64,000 bases of DNA, from the NCBI GenBank assembly GCA_963921825.1, contig OY997590.1, positions 44,099,039 through 44,163,038 of the forward strand, given 5' to 3'. A program made the position numbers and the translations under genes. The notes beneath the pieces were generated by a model. It was not told the DNA's origin. It made no database searches and saw only the letters and a program-made list of their open reading frames with translations. Below are positions 10,125 through 21,770 of this stretch, piece after piece; within the stretch, counting starts at the first letter, position 1; each line of letters begins with the position of its first letter. This stretch comes from Erodium maritimum (taxonomy: Eukaryota; Streptophyta; Magnoliopsida; Geraniales; Geraniaceae).

Positions 10125-11475
10125 TAATTTATCCCCCCTACAAGCTTTGATGGCGAAAAGAGTTTCATCTTCAGTGAAGGGAGCTTCAAGTGCCAAAGCC
10201 TGAGAAGAAGAAATAGTCTTGAAGGGGAGCATGGACACATCAATGCACACTGCAGAAGAACTATGAAATTTGACAGACAAAAATGCTGATGAGCCTGCTA
10301 TTTGTTCTCAACTGGAGAAGTGAAGCTCTCCCCATTAACAATAATCTCATTAATTTTCTTCTTATTTGAATCAAAATTTGCCATCGGATGATAAAATCTT
10401 GTGCATCTGTCCCCGTCTCTAGTCCATCTGATTTTTGCTTTTTGAGACCAAAGTTTGCCCTGGAGCTTGAGATTTTGGATGAGTCTTGCCCTACAAAGAG
10501 ATTTGAGAGAAATTTCAGAAGGGGAGAGAGATCTGAGTTCTAACAAAGCATCAAGAGAGTCAATCTCATCCTGAAGAATTCCAATTTGCACATCAAGTCT
10601 CCCAAAAGTAGTCAGATTCCAATCTCTAAGGAAAGCCTTTAAGGTCTTCAAATTGAACCAAAGAGTGTAGGAAAGGAATCCAGTGACTTGAATTGCTTCC
10701 CAACAAGTCTTAACAACCTGAAAGAATTTATGATGAGAGGTCCAAGCATTTATGAACTTAAATGGCCATTGACCCCAATCCACACAAGGATTAGAGAGTA
10801 ACACTGGTCTCTGATCTGAGATGCTTTTGTTTAGTACTTTCTGAGACAAATCTTTGAAGGAGGATAAAATAGCAGGATCAATGGAGAATCTATCAAGTCT
10901 TGAGGGACAAGATCCTGGCCCAAACCAGGTGAATTTCCCCTAATAAAATCAAGATCAACTGCTCCCAGGTCTTGAATGAAGTTTTGAAGGATCTCTGGCT
11001 TGAAGAGGAGTAGAGGTCCCAGATCTCTCGGAAGCATTCATTGTAGCATTAAAATATCCAGCTATGATAAAAGCCAGAAGGCTAGAGCAAATAAAAGCAC
11101 AGATCTCTGACCAAAGAGTTGTTCTTCTACTCACAGAACAAGGAGCATAGACATTTAGAAACGTTATAGGGAGATTAAGAGAGGAGTAAATACCAGTCCA
11201 ATAAATAACATGTGGAGTTGGGTTGACTGATTAAACAATATAAATTGTAGTATCCCATAAGGTGATCAAACCTCCAACTTTTCCCACAGATGGAGAAAAG
11301 GCACAATCCCAAATAGAATTAAAACCACAACTACTCAAGAAATTAATTGGAAGCTTTTCAATTTTGATTCTTGTAGAAAAATAAAAGACACTGGTTGCTT
11401 GGCACACAAGTTTCTCAGAGCTATTCTCATCTGAGAAGAGGTTGCCCCTCTCAAGTTCCAAGAGAGGGCCCTCAT
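10125..11475 (-). pseudogene. L1-type LINE ORF2 remnant: endonuclease and linker up to the start of RT
   Basis: The frame opens with MRALSWNLRGAT at 11475, the typical start of plant L1 ORF2 (W-N-x-R-G). Shifted frames then give INFLSSCGFNSIWDCAFSPS and GGLITLWD (11280-11400) and a GGDFNAT-like block with SERSGTST near 11010-11045. The linker follows (SDQRPVLLS, KIRWTRDGDRCTRFYHPMAN; 10300-10849), and last LEAPFTEDE...AIKACRGDK at 10130-10200. That last block is the entry to the RT domain (normally GGDKAPGPDGF), and the sequence stops there where the G LTR inserted. Frameshifts and stops throughout make it a dead copy; the rest of RT presumably lies left of the window. Confidence 0.85.
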
Positions 11476-11703
11476 GGTGGGGAATTATCTAAGAAAATGG
11501 CCTGGCTGAGAAAAGTCCTCAGTCAGATTAACTTCCCCCACTTCTTCTAGATCAATGAAGTCATCTTCAGAATTGGCCTCAATGTCCACATCTTGGTTCA
11601 TCTCTCTCTCTAGATTCTCAAACTGATCTATCACAAGATCACCAGCAATCAGCAATAAAAGCTTTCGACCCGACCTTTACAGTAATCCCACGTGCCTGCA
11701 CCT
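11476..11703 (-). other. LINE inter-ORF spacer
   Basis: The short stretch between the ORF1 and ORF2 remnants carries acidic fragments such as EDDFIDLEEV in minus-strand frames, probably the degraded end of ORF1. Confidence 0.5.
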
Positions 11704-13656
11704 CTAGAATTGAATCTCTCTACATTTTGTTTGAAACCTGCAATGGATGGAGAAATTGAAGGAGAAAGGGTAGCCAACTCTACCCTTTTTTTGACCTAGT
11801 GGAATAAGCAAAGGTTGGTTGTGGTTTTTTACTCTTCCTTTTGACTGAGGAGTGGAATTGAACAGTAGAGAAGCTTTTGAAATTAGTAACTCTCTTAGTG
11901 TTAACCTTTCCCTCCAAGAATTCGAAATTTGAAAGGGACCCATTTCTGCAGCAACTGGTGTGAACTCTCCATCCTCATTAATGCTATGTGGTTCCAACAC
12001 CTCCTTTTGTCCCACTAGTTCAATAGCCCTCCCATCCACACCTTGAGAGAAACCAGGATGTAACTGTTCTTGGCCTGAGGAAGTAACCACCAACAGAATA
12101 GTGTTTTCTTCTCCAAAAATGGGCCTAGGGTCAGAGGAATTCTGAGAAAGGATTGCACCAAAAGATTGTGAGGCCGAGTTGGAATTTTCCTCAACTATTA
12201 GAGATAATGGATGAACCAATCTAGGAAAATCTGAGTATGCAAAAATCTCATAAGAAATAGGTTCTGCATGCAATAATGAAACACCAACATTCTCTTCTGA
12301 ACAACCAACATTCTCTTTTGTCCTTCCCTCTTCACTTAAATTCTGAGAAACTGAGAATTTAGTGTTGTTGGTTGGTTCTTGACAGGTGATTAAATCATCC
12401 CCCGTTAAAGGAGCCTCAAGATTTGTAGCATCTCCTTTTTTACTCATAGTAGGAGTTAAATGAAACTGACTAGAAAGGGACTCAAAGTTGTTGTCTTCTT
12501 CAGCAGATAAAGATGGAGTAAGGCTCAGAGAAGAAATTTGTAACAATAGAGTAATAACAAGAACCAAATGTGAGTCAATAGAACTTATCGAGACTCTAAA
12601 AACCTCTGATTCCACCAGTAATCTTGATTCTTTAAGTAGTTTCCGAACTGAAGTAGTATGAAGGAGGAAATAAGCCACATCAAAGTGAGTTCCTTTCAAA
12701 GACTGAGGATGGATAAGAACTTGAGTTCCCAATTCTTCTGTGATGGTAGAGAAAGTCTCAGCACACCAAGAGATGATTGGGATTCTAGATAGTGCAACCC
12801 AATGAAAGCAACCACCTTCACCGCTCAGATAACTATAATCATCAACAATGGTGAGCGAAGGTTTAACCCAAGCTGCATCGTACCTTATAAGTTCTTTATC
12901 GAAAGCTCTATCAGGGCAATAAACCAGGACCACTCGATTTCCCAGATATTGATGAGAACCTCACAAACACCTTCAGCAGCAATCTCAACCATAATTGATT
13001 CCACTGAAACATCCTTGTTGAGTATGGCTAGATGCCCAAAATCCACCAAGTCTCTAAACTTTTCTACCACCTTTCCCACAAGAATGATCTCTTTCTCAAC
13101 TCTTTTTTTGGGAGCACAGAAACCATGTTCATTGAAGTTTTTCTTTGACTTGATCCCCGCATTCCACTTCCTCCAAGCCTTAACCACAAAAAGTCCATAA
13201 CCTTTTAGCACAAAGCCATTGAATATTTGGATTGCTCTGTCGAAACCTTGTAAGTCTTGAAACCTAAAAAAAACGAACCATTTTCCCCTTGCATTTGGTC
13301 TCAGAGGAGTTTCCACCTTGAGGATTGTACCAGCTTCCTTAAACAAATTTCTAATCCAATCTCCACAAGTCTTTGGTGGAAGATTGTGAATGAATAACCA
13401 CAGTTCATCAGACTCAGTTGAATCTATACTCCCCATTAGGATCTTGAGTGAAATTTTGAATCCCTTCAAATGTGGGCGCTTGTCTCTTCTTGTTCCTTGC
13501 CGCTTGTAAGTTGTTTGTCTCAAAACCAGGAGGAGGCCCAAGTGATGAAGAAGTACAGTCCTTGCTCACATCTTGTTGAAGTTCTCTGCTAGTCTGTAAT
13601 GCCACCCTTTGTCTCGTGTTCTCTACATCACCACCTTCACGGCTTCTAGAGGGCAA
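11704..13656 (-). pseudogene. L1-type LINE ORF1 with an RRM domain, frameshifted
   Basis: Three overlapping minus-strand frames (13656-13414, 13541-12885, 12933-11704) cover one protein broken by frameshifts. The middle frame reads SDELWLFIHNLPPKTCGDWI and, about 40 residues later, GKWFVFFRF. These fit the RNP2 and RNP1 motifs of an RRM, the RNA-binding domain of one class of plant L1 ORF1 proteins. The C-terminal frame has FDVAYFLLHTTS, a block seen in such ORF1 proteins, followed by a low-complexity acidic tail. ORF1 binds LINE RNA in the family; this copy cannot make a continuous product. Confidence 0.75.
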
Positions 13657-13683
13657 TAGGGAGCTGATTCTCAGTTAAATCCT

Positions 13684-13949
13684 TGTTTATGCTTGAATGT
13701 GGAAGTCAAGGATTGAAGAGAGTAAAAGATGAAACTCCAGAGAACAAAGTTCTTGGACTGAGATTGACTGAAATAATTCCTTCCGGAACCCCCACGGTGG
13801 TCCGATGGACTAGAGTTATGCCAACACGCACACTAAACCGATAACCTAGCCCAAGAGCTTTGAATATTGTAGCATGATGTAGGAACTTCAAGGGTTCTTC
13901 AAAGATACTGTAGCTAGTTGGGAGAAAATTCTTCTTGTTTTCCTTCTTT
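13684..13949. other. Unassigned sequence, possibly LINE 5' flank
   Basis: No convincing coding or repeat match. It may be the 5' UTR of the LINE on its left. A 61-codon frame (13706-13891, minus) has no recognisable motif. Confidence 0.3.
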
Positions 13950-14185
13950 GGGTCCTGAGATCGGATTTTGTAGTTCTCAACGGTTTAAGAAAAGGTTGCC
14001 CATTATCTCCATTTAAATTCCTTATTACGGCGAGAGTTTACATCAAGTTCTCGAAGATGGCTAATAAGTGGGGATTTGGAAGGAATTCAGGTGGGGGGAA
14101 ATGGTCAAATTTATTGAATCGAATAAATATCGTTCACTTCATTGTGGTCTTTACTCTATTTTGTGTGACCCTTTATGATTCCACA
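13950..14185 (+). pseudogene. LINE reverse transcriptase fragment, opposite strand
   Basis: A frame from about 13967 reads LNGLRKGCPLSPFKFLI, close to the RT block 4 consensus of plant L1s (GLRQGDPLSPYLF). About 50 more residues (KMANKWGFGRNSGGGKWSN) are compatible with the following region, then a stop at about 14188. It is plus-strand, unlike the LINE fragments on either side, so it is a separate insertion or an inverted piece. Confidence 0.55.
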
Positions 14186-14189
14186 TGAC

Positions 14190-14509
14190 GTTGGCAGTGA
14201 GGAAGAAATTAATTTTTCCTCCACAAGTTATGGAGGCTATAGTATGACCATGATCTTGAGTTCAGACTGTAGTTGAGAAATCACAAGTATGACCATGCTT
14301 CTCTTACAATCCTCCACTCATCAAAAGCAGCCCTTAATGACTTATGACTTGTATGAATAAAGTGACAAGAATCATTGCTCTACAACATGATGTTTTAAAA
14401 AATATGGGTCCTAAATGGTGACACTCCCAACACACAACTAACTTAATCTATTCCTCGAGGCTATCATATTAGCCACCTGAAGAAAAAAACGGGAACAAAT
14501 GCCTCCGTC
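14190..14509. other. Unassigned AT-rich sequence
   Basis: No gene seen. It includes a local direct repeat, 'tatgaccatgatctt' and 'tatgaccatgcttct' (about 14240 and 14290). Confidence 0.3.
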
Positions 14510-15116
14510 TTTAAACAACTACAATCGGGCTTTTTGCTTCCAAATACGAGTCATAATTCGCATGCACTCTGAATCTGATAAACACGATCATCAAGCACTT
14601 TATCCAGATTGTTTATATCCATAGAATTTACAAATATCCAAGTATGTTCTCCCAAAAACCTCTCTGCTTGATGATCTCTTTTTAAATTAACGCCCCGAAT
14701 ATCAGTTGAACGTCCGGAATGATCATGAAACGATCGAGTCTGGGGAATTTAGGGAGTGCCCCATACCAGGTAAATGTTCCACCCTCTAGTTTGAGGTCCA
14801 GCAATTCTAACCGTAAATGAACTATACAAATGCAATTCAATCAGCGGAAGAAAAAGTGATACAGTTTCTCCTTTCATTAGAACACGAAACAGAATTAAAG
14901 TCGTCTGCCACAATTAATGTACGACCCATCCGATCCCTCTCCTGGGAATTGGAAGGTATGTAAAGAAAAACAAGAGAATGGTTTCCACTATCCTACACTC
15001 ATGTTGGGTCTTGATGGGAGGTATGAACATACAATCACAACGTAAAATTAACTCAAAACCATGTAAGCCATGAAACACTACAAAAATTAGAAACACATAA
15101 CAAAATGAAATCACTA
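14510..15116 (-). pseudogene. LINE ORF2 endonuclease fragment
   Basis: In degenerate minus-strand frames the sequence reads CMFIPPIKTQ, then LIVADDFNSVSCSNERRN near 14870-14925. These correspond to the NVYAPN and GGDFNAV...SERRN blocks of the APE-type endonuclease. Further on come EGGxFTW- and SRLDRF-like stretches near 14700-14800. Stops are numerous. The copy is more decayed than the two longer LINEs. Confidence 0.6.
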
Positions 15117-15441
15117 TTTCTTACCAATTGTTCAAGAACACCAAGGAAAAGATGATCGGCTTGAGTCTCCAAGATGAATATGTAGCCACCTAAGAATCAA
15201 ATCTATGTAGTTCTTATCAAGAGAACTCAAGAACACAAAATGGAGAGAAAATTCAGGCCTTGGCCGAAACTTGGGGGGGGGGGGGGCAGTTGTGTTGTTC
15301 TTCCTTTATTATGTTGACAAGATTACTCAAATCAAGTAATCTCATCAATATAATACAATAAGGAAAGATAGGACAAGCATGGTGTAAATAGGACAAGCAT
15401 GATGTAGATTAGATGGGAGTTGGTAGGTGAATCACCAACAC
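15117..15441 (-). mobile_element. Degenerate H-like copia LTR fragment
   Basis: Blocks such as 'tcggcttgagtctccaagat', 'gtagttctt' with 'aactcaagaacacaaaatgg', and 'gtgaatcaccaacac' match in order the H LTRs (compare 43880-44215), with many differences. A run of about 14 G lies at 15272-15286. The fragment ends where a family G LTR starts at 15442. Confidence 0.7.
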
Positions 15442-17385
15442 TGTCACGCCCCAAATCCGGTATTGACCGGACTCGAGACGTGACCGGAATTAAAAGTAGA
15501 AAAGCGATAAAGAAATACCAAAACCTTTATAGTAACAAGATAAACTCTCTCAAATCAACAACTATACAATAGTTCCAAAACTTCCGATGAGTCACAGCTC
15601 AACATAAATAGTCAAATAAATAATGTTTAGAACACAAGACCAACACAACTCTAAGATAAACCCCAAGATGTCCAAAAGCTCCCTAGCCTCGAACTCACTA
15701 GACATCATCTACGCCTGTAAAACGGTAAGAAAACCAAAGGGGGGTAAGCTTACGCTCAGTAGGAAAAACCTTAACAACTCAACCCTTAGGTCAATACTGT
15801 ACTGGACAAGCAGATAACTCAAATAATCAACAAAATATGATTAACCATGAAATAATAAGCAACAAGATAAAACAAGATAAGTACGAAGAAATAATATATA
15901 TAAACAAGATAGAATAAGATAAGCGTCGTCCTCTTAAAGATAACCTTAACTCGAAAAGTTCCATAGAAGAATTATTACAAAGTATTAGAACGATTAAATG
16001 GGAGTAATTGATATCACGCCAACCACTTGCTTTCTCAAGCCTCCGATCCATGAATAGATTCTAGTATCACCTCAGTTTCCATATTCTGATCCATTAGAGT
16101 ATTCATATCACATCAGATTTTCCCTCGGTCCGGAGGAGGCACATACGTCGGAGCACCGGAAACCATCCCATAGGGATGCTCATCTTCGGTATTTTCGAAA
16201 ATGTCTCCAAAGGACCATAGTCATAGGGAACCAAGGTAGTGCTCCCGTAGGACACACACCCTTGGGTGAAACCTCAGAAACCATCTCTCACGAAGTAATC
16301 CCATCAATATCCCGTAGGATCTGCCGAGCCATAGGCTCCTCACATCACTCAATATCCCGCAGGATCTGTTGAGCCCTTAGGCTCCTCACATCACTCAATA
16401 TCTCACTGCATCTGTCCAACTCCAACCACCACAACGGCACCGGATTACCCCCCCGGGTAGTACCGAACCAAACAAACAAGCAAACAAACAAACAAACATA
16501 CATTTCAAGAATAAGAATAAATAGGCAAGCACTAAATTCATCCAACAATGAACACTTCCCAAATCACACTTTCATAAGAGCAAAGACACCCAAGAACATT
16601 CCACACTTACCGTATACTTACCTGTCACGAACCAGCGGTACATCGATCACCTGATTGTACCCCTTGGCACAACCAGTCATACTCGATCATCCGTTCAATC
16701 AACAATTATATCATCACCATCACTCAATCAATCAAGTAAGCATTCAACCAATCAACAATCATGTGAACGATCAATTAAACATTCAATCATATAAGCTAAT
16801 TAGTTTCATTAGACTCTTAGTTGTCCTAGCAACGAGCAACCAAGCATGTGAACCTAGCACACAACTAATCCGAGAGCTCTTCACAGCCTCTCTACCAGTA
16901 AATCAATTCCCAAGTATTGAAAGCGAATTACACTAGTTATCTTCATCCTAAACATGCATTCTAGACACTTCCGGTTATTAGTAAATGAAAGACGATTATT
17001 CTAGTTATTCGCATCCTATAGGCAATTTTAGGACCTTTCCAATTTTATTAACCTAACAAGCATACTAAGCGTTTAATTAAGAATTTAAGACTTTTCCTAC
17101 CTCTTGGTAAACCTCTAAAACTCTGTTGACAACTCGGTGGTCACAACTCCGTCCTTCACACGGGTTCCAGCGTGATTCTTCGTTCTTCAAGCTCAAGTCC
17201 AAGTTCTTCCTTCCTTCCTTGGTTGGTACCACGGTCTTAGACCACCATAAGACCAAAGTTAATAACTCAACGATGTTCGTATCCCCAAAGTACAGACCAA
17301 CACTCAAATAATGGAAATAAGGTTTGAAGAAATGATTTAGGAATCAAAATGGGCTAAAAGGAAGGGTTTTGTCTGGTCTGGTGTT
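15442..17385 (-). mobile_element. Family G LTR fragment, truncated
   Basis: It begins TGTCACGCCCCAAATCCGG (the sense 3' end of the LTR) and matches the G LTR at 6233 from 16137 on: 'ggaggcacatac', the 'tcccgtaggatctg' repeats, and the 'attattctagttattcgcatc' block at 16980-17060. Similarity fades near 17385 ('gggttttgtctggtctgg'), before the LTR start. It shows the roughly 700 bp of G LTR end missing at 6233 and 54444. TAAGCTTACGCTCAG plus a CTGTAAAACGG tract (15715-15765) is the G counterpart of the family A palindrome-acceptor module. Confidence 0.75.
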
Positions 17386-18008
17386 TATGTTCTGAACTCA
17401 GGTTAAATTTGCAGGAGAAGCTATTTTTTTTTCTATTGGATTTGACTAAATTGATCAAAGATGACGAAGAAAAGGAAGAGTAGCCATCATGATTCATACT
17501 TTTTTTTGTATAATCAATTATTTTAAGCATTCTAAATCATGATTTTGTCTCTGGTAGTCAATGCATCTCCTGATTCCCTTGAATAGGAGTTGATTAAAAG
17601 ATTTGGTTTATATAATAAAATCTTAATTCCATACTATAGTAATGAACAATTAAACTAACATTTATAAAGCATTGATTGTGCATTTCTATCACCAGACAAG
17701 AATCAACATGTTTCAAGGTTTATGTAACTGAATTGTTGATACCTTGTCGGTTAAGACAACCTCATACAATTAAAACGGTCCACGTCACAACATAGATTAC
17801 ATGGAATGGATAGGAAATGAACAAAAACAAACCTGATGAAACCACCTCTTCGAGTAACTTCTTTGTAAATGTGGTAAAGATCCACAACCATATCTCGAGC
17901 ATTTAAGCTGCAATTAAAGATTAATGAACCGAATCACAAGTTGGAAGAGCTTATAATATAGCCAAATTACATAATGATTAAGCATCCTAATAACTTCAGA
18001 AACGAAGT
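17386..18008. other. Host-like intronic sequence
   Basis: AT-rich sequence without repeat-family matches in the window. It carries one splice-bounded exon on the minus strand (17833-17907) and is cut at 18008 by the family A element, whose other side resumes at 27995. Confidence 0.5.
17833..17907 (-). CDS. Internal exon of an ARID/BRIGHT-domain protein (host gene)
   Basis: On the minus strand, TTAATTGCAG ends at 17908 and a 75-bp exon is followed by GTTTGTTTTTG (donor at 17832). The only clean frame reads NARDMVVDLYHIYKEVTRRGGF, a match to the core of the ARID DNA-binding fold (x-D-L-Y-x-L-Y-x-E-V-x-x-R-G-G). Plant ARID proteins are nuclear transcription or chromatin regulators. The exon is phase 1 at its start and 25 codons long. 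No neighbouring exon was found in 17386-17832 or in 27995-28362, so it could be one exon of a gene with very long, transposon-filled introns, or an isolated gene fragment. The absence of stops and the good splice sites favour a real exon. Confidence 0.6.
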
Positions 18009-20633
18009 TGTCACGCCCCAATTTCAGTAAACCGAACTCAGGACGCGAACATTTAAAATAATAAAACACTTGAAACCTGTTTGAATAAATATATTGAAAT
18101 TACCAAATAGTTAACCAAAATAATATTTACAACTCAAAAACGTCCCAAAAATTGGACAAAGTACAAGGTATCCGTCACTAGACTCAAAAGATAAAACCCG
18201 GACTCCGCTCCTAGCTCCTCAAGCTTCGAGAGCTCACCTAGTCCGTCCTGTGATCAGTACCTGTAGGAAAAAGCAGCTAGGGGTGAGCGTTCGCTCACCA
18301 CCATGGATAACAGACTGACTACGGCATACTTAGCAGACAATGCCGGTAACACCAAAACCAAACCCAACACCGGGAATACCATCCCCAAACTCAAGTAACT
18401 CAACTGACACACAACCCGTTACTTTCCTCAACAGACTCAACACTCGGACTCGTAATGTAGACCCAACACAACGATCACGACCTCTTCCAAGGACTCAAAA
18501 GACCACCACGCAACACCCAAGATCACAAAGGATCGCACACCAACCAAGATCACAAAGGATCGCATACCAGCTGCTCAGTAATATCCCTCACGCCCTTTAC
18601 CGATCCCAGTCAGGCCAGGCGGTCGACCTGTTGCATTTTCCTCGACACAAAGTCGGATCAGGCTGTCGACCTGTCACACTCACAACCCCAAACCACACAC
18701 GCGCGGCCAGGACCCCTTTCTTGTCGGGCGGGCCCCCTACCCCGTCTGAACATGCAGACGCGTATGCTCGAGGACCCCTATTTCATGAAGCGGGCCCCCA
18801 ACCTCAGGTAACCACAATCACAATCACAGCCAAAGCTCAACAAACAGCAACAACACCAGTCCACCACTCCACGACGCTCATGGCCACCCAAGACACATCA
18901 ACAGTCAAGACTCGGGTTCAACAACCCCACGGTCACTCGCGGCCACCCAAAACACCAACGGTAAAACACGGGTTCAACAACCCCCACGGGCACTCATGGC
19001 CACCCAAGACACACCAATAGTAACTCACGGGTTCAACAACCCCACGGGCACTCATGCCCACCCAAGACTCCAACAGTAAAACATGGGCTCTCATGGCCAC
19101 CCAAAACACCAATAATAAAACAGGGGCGCTCATGGCCACCCAAGACACCAACAATAAAACACGGGCTCTCATGGCCACCCAAGACACCAACAATAAAACA
19201 CGGGCTCTCATGGCCACCCAAGACACCAACAATAAAACACGGGCTCTCATGGCCACCCAAGACACCAACAATAAAACAAACAACCTTCGGGCATGGGCAT
19301 ATGCCTCCAGTAGTTCTATTATCGATAAGTTCACTGCTCCTACGACACTACTAAGTGTCACATGCTTTTCTAATATTCGCTACGTTCTCGTATCATGCCT
19401 TTCTAATATTCGATAAACCTACTTAACCCACGACACCCCGGTGTCACATGCAATTCTACTGTTAACTTTCCCTAGTCAGGGCCGAGATCCAGCTACTTTT
19501 CCCTACCTCGTATGCTTTCTCCAAAAGCGCACAAATAACCTCCGGCGTGATCTCGATCACTTGCCTCGCTTTCCCTTTCCTCTGTCGGTGGCACAATCTA
19601 ATAAAACCACAATTTTAAACGCTTTTAAGCTTGCAGGCATAAACTGAATTTTAATAAACTTGACGCCCAAAAGTAACCCCGACAATGTCGATCACTGTCG
19701 ATAGATTGTCGATAACGGGCTCAAAAAAGCCCGATTCGCCCGGCTCGGCGAATCTGCCCGGGTTTTGAAAACGCCCTTCCGGGGCTCCGAAAATTCCCGT
19801 TTTCGTTTCTACGGTCTTAGAATAATTCAAGGGTTCCAACGCAATCGACGGAATCCATTTCCGACTTCCGAGCGTTCTAAAACCACAATTAAAGTTTCTA
19901 AACTAAAATTTCCTAATTCTCACGTATTACAAATTCTAATTCTCTATTCCTCAACAAAAATCAGAAATCTGCAAAAGAAACAAAGAAACAATCTTTTGTT
20001 ACCGAAAAAAAAATAGAGCTCCAACAAATTTACCTTAGAAGCCAAAATTTGTTCCCTTTCTTCTTGTCTCTAGAGCTACCGACTCAAGATCAATTTCCTC
20101 TTCTTTTTTTTTCGATTTCCCCACAGTTAAAGCAAAAACATCCAAGCCCTTGCTTCCTACACTGCCTAAACACACAGAACCAAGGATTTTGGTCATAAAT
20201 ATCAACCCATATTCTTGATTCGTGTGCCACCCATAATTACCCAAGTAAAAGCTTCATAAGAGTTGAAGTTGGTGCTCTCACCTTGATGCCTCAGTGATGC
20301 CGCCACACATACATGATCAAGAGATGATTTTGATGACTACTCCCTCAAGAATCAAGGAGAAAAGAAACTCAACATTGGTTCTCTCTCTAACCCGATGGTG
20401 CCGCCTCCTTTTAGATCAAGTGTGCCTCTCCCTTAACACACAAACCCTATAGTTCAGTATATACATCAATCCAAGCCAAAAAGAAATGGGCTTTAATTTG
20501 GGTTAAAATGGGCCTAGCCCATGGGCTGAAAATTAGGCCCTTCTTTTGTCTTTTTTTTTCTTTTTTTTGTTTTTCTTTATATTTTCCCGTTTTTCGCCGA
20601 TTTGACTGGCGTTGACCGGGAGTGGTTCTTACA
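18009..20633 (-). repeat. 3' LTR of the minus-strand family A element
   Basis: 2625 bp, TGTAAGAACCACTCCCGG (from 20633) to GGGGCGTGACA (18009). It has six 39-bp minisatellite units against seven in the partner LTR, and a shortened CGACAATGTCGA hairpin region (19680-19720). The TATA-like sequence at about 20457-20465 reads GTATATAC. Confidence 0.92.
19054..19290 (-). repeat. 39-bp minisatellite, six units
   Basis: The unit runs from 'acaccaacaataaaacacgg' to 'gctctcatggccacccaag'. Because 39 is divisible by 3, it creates open frames on both strands (for example repeats of MATQDTNNKTRAL). These frames are a by-product and not evidence for a protein. Confidence 0.9.
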
Positions 20634-20653
20634 ATCTACCCCCCATAAAAGAA
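20634..20653 (-). other. Polypurine tract
   Basis: TTCTTTTATGGGGGGTAGAT on the minus strand directly precedes the 3' LTR start TGTAAGAACC. Confidence 0.85.
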
Positions 20654-20659
20654 TTTTGT

Positions 20660-21090
20660 CCGCGAAATTCAAAACAACGTACCTCCAGAGTCGAACAGGT
20701 CGGGGTACTTCGCCCGAACCTCGTCCTCGCGCTCCCAAGTCGACTCAGCCTCGTGGTGCTGCCACTGCACCCGTTCTAAGCGGATGACCTTTCCGCGCAG
20801 GACCTGCTCTCGTGGATCCATTTCCCAAATTGGTTTTTCCTTATACGGGACATCACCCGTTACCTCGACCTCTGCCCACTCAATGACGTACTCAAGACCT
20901 CAAAAGGCCCGATACATCGCGGGGCTAACTCGCCTCCGCCACGGTTGAAACGCACCAGTCTACCCTTCGGACTCACCTCCAGGGATACCTAGTCACCGAC
21001 TACAGACTCGAGAGATCGGCGCCGTCAGTTAGCATAGCTCCTGCTGACTCTGCGCGGTCTTCAATCGCTCACGCTTCGACACGAACGACT
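20660..21090 (-). pseudogene. Integrase C-terminal and chromodomain-like tail
   Basis: Minus-strand frames give GKVIRLERVQWQHHEAEST and WEREDEVR near 20700-20790, then DLFDS before the polypurine tract. Upstream, 21000-21090 has the region equivalent to the LKTAQSQQELC block of the plus-strand copy. Frame breaks prevent a continuous product. Confidence 0.65.
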
Positions 21091-21770
21091 CAACTGTCTC
21101 TCGGTCCAATTCTAGACCCATACCTCTTATTCCTCACTTCTGCCCAGCACACGGGCGATCGACACGGGCTACCATACAACGCTCCGAACGGTGCCACCCC
21201 GATACTGGCCTGAAAGTTGTTGTTGTAGGCGAACTCGGTTAATCCGCTCACGAAACCCATCGTGATGTGCCCCCATTTCCACTGTGCAACCCGCAGTGGT
21301 TGCCATAATCCAGCGGGACGTTGATGTTCGGCTCTCGTCTGCTGAAAAGTGTGGCACCGCGATACCAACTCTGCAACCGCTCTCCACATCCTGCTCCAAT
21401 AAATCTGTCGCCTGATGTCGCGCTCCTCTTAGCGCTACCCACGTGCACTGTCATACGCGAATAGTGCGACTCTCGTAGCTCGACGCTTCCATCGTTACTC
21501 GGTATGAACAAACCTCTGCGATACCGTAACTCCCAATTAACACGACGACCCCTACCCTCGGCGTCAACCCCGCCGGCAACTCTCTCCTGGATCTCTGTCG
21601 TCTCGACATCCACCAACTGTGCCTCTATCCCCTGGCTAAGCCGGGTGGGCTGAGCCACCGAGAAGCACGTGGCCACGCCGCCGGTAACCTCTTCTAGCTC
21701 CAACCCGAGCGTGCCCAGCTCTCCCATCATGTCCCACTCCCGGATTGAAATGCTAGCAGGACACGGCATC
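21090..21770 (-). pseudogene. Integrase with zinc-finger remnant and deleted catalytic core
   Basis: Frames cover [18 protein letters not shown] (zinc-finger start), [20 protein letters not shown], then [20 protein letters not shown], and immediately [20 protein letters not shown]. The jump from [13 protein letters not shown] to TEFAYNN skips the part with the first two catalytic aspartates. The junction bases (TTTCGTGAGCGGATTAACCG here, TTTCATGAGCGATTAGCCG in the plus copy) are the same join. One cysteine of the zinc finger is F here (CHTF for CHTC). Confidence 0.8.

Noticed and set aside
10125-10140. TAGGGGGGATAAATTA next to the G LTR start, at first read as a polypurine tract
   Set aside because: The same bases encode the end of AIKACRGDK in the LINE ORF2 frame, so the LTR abuts LINE coding DNA and no G internal region is needed.
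18340-19020. 226-aa plus-strand reading frame, present again at 25643-26323
   Set aside because: It lies antisense within both LTRs of one element, runs into the minisatellite, has no domain-like pattern, and its conservation is explained by the two LTRs being copies.
19054-19416. Repeat protein-like frames of MATQDTNNKTRAL units (also 26357-26758)
   Set aside because: The 39-bp minisatellite period is a multiple of three and opens several frames on both strands; no start context, and homologous LTRs with other periods do not keep it.
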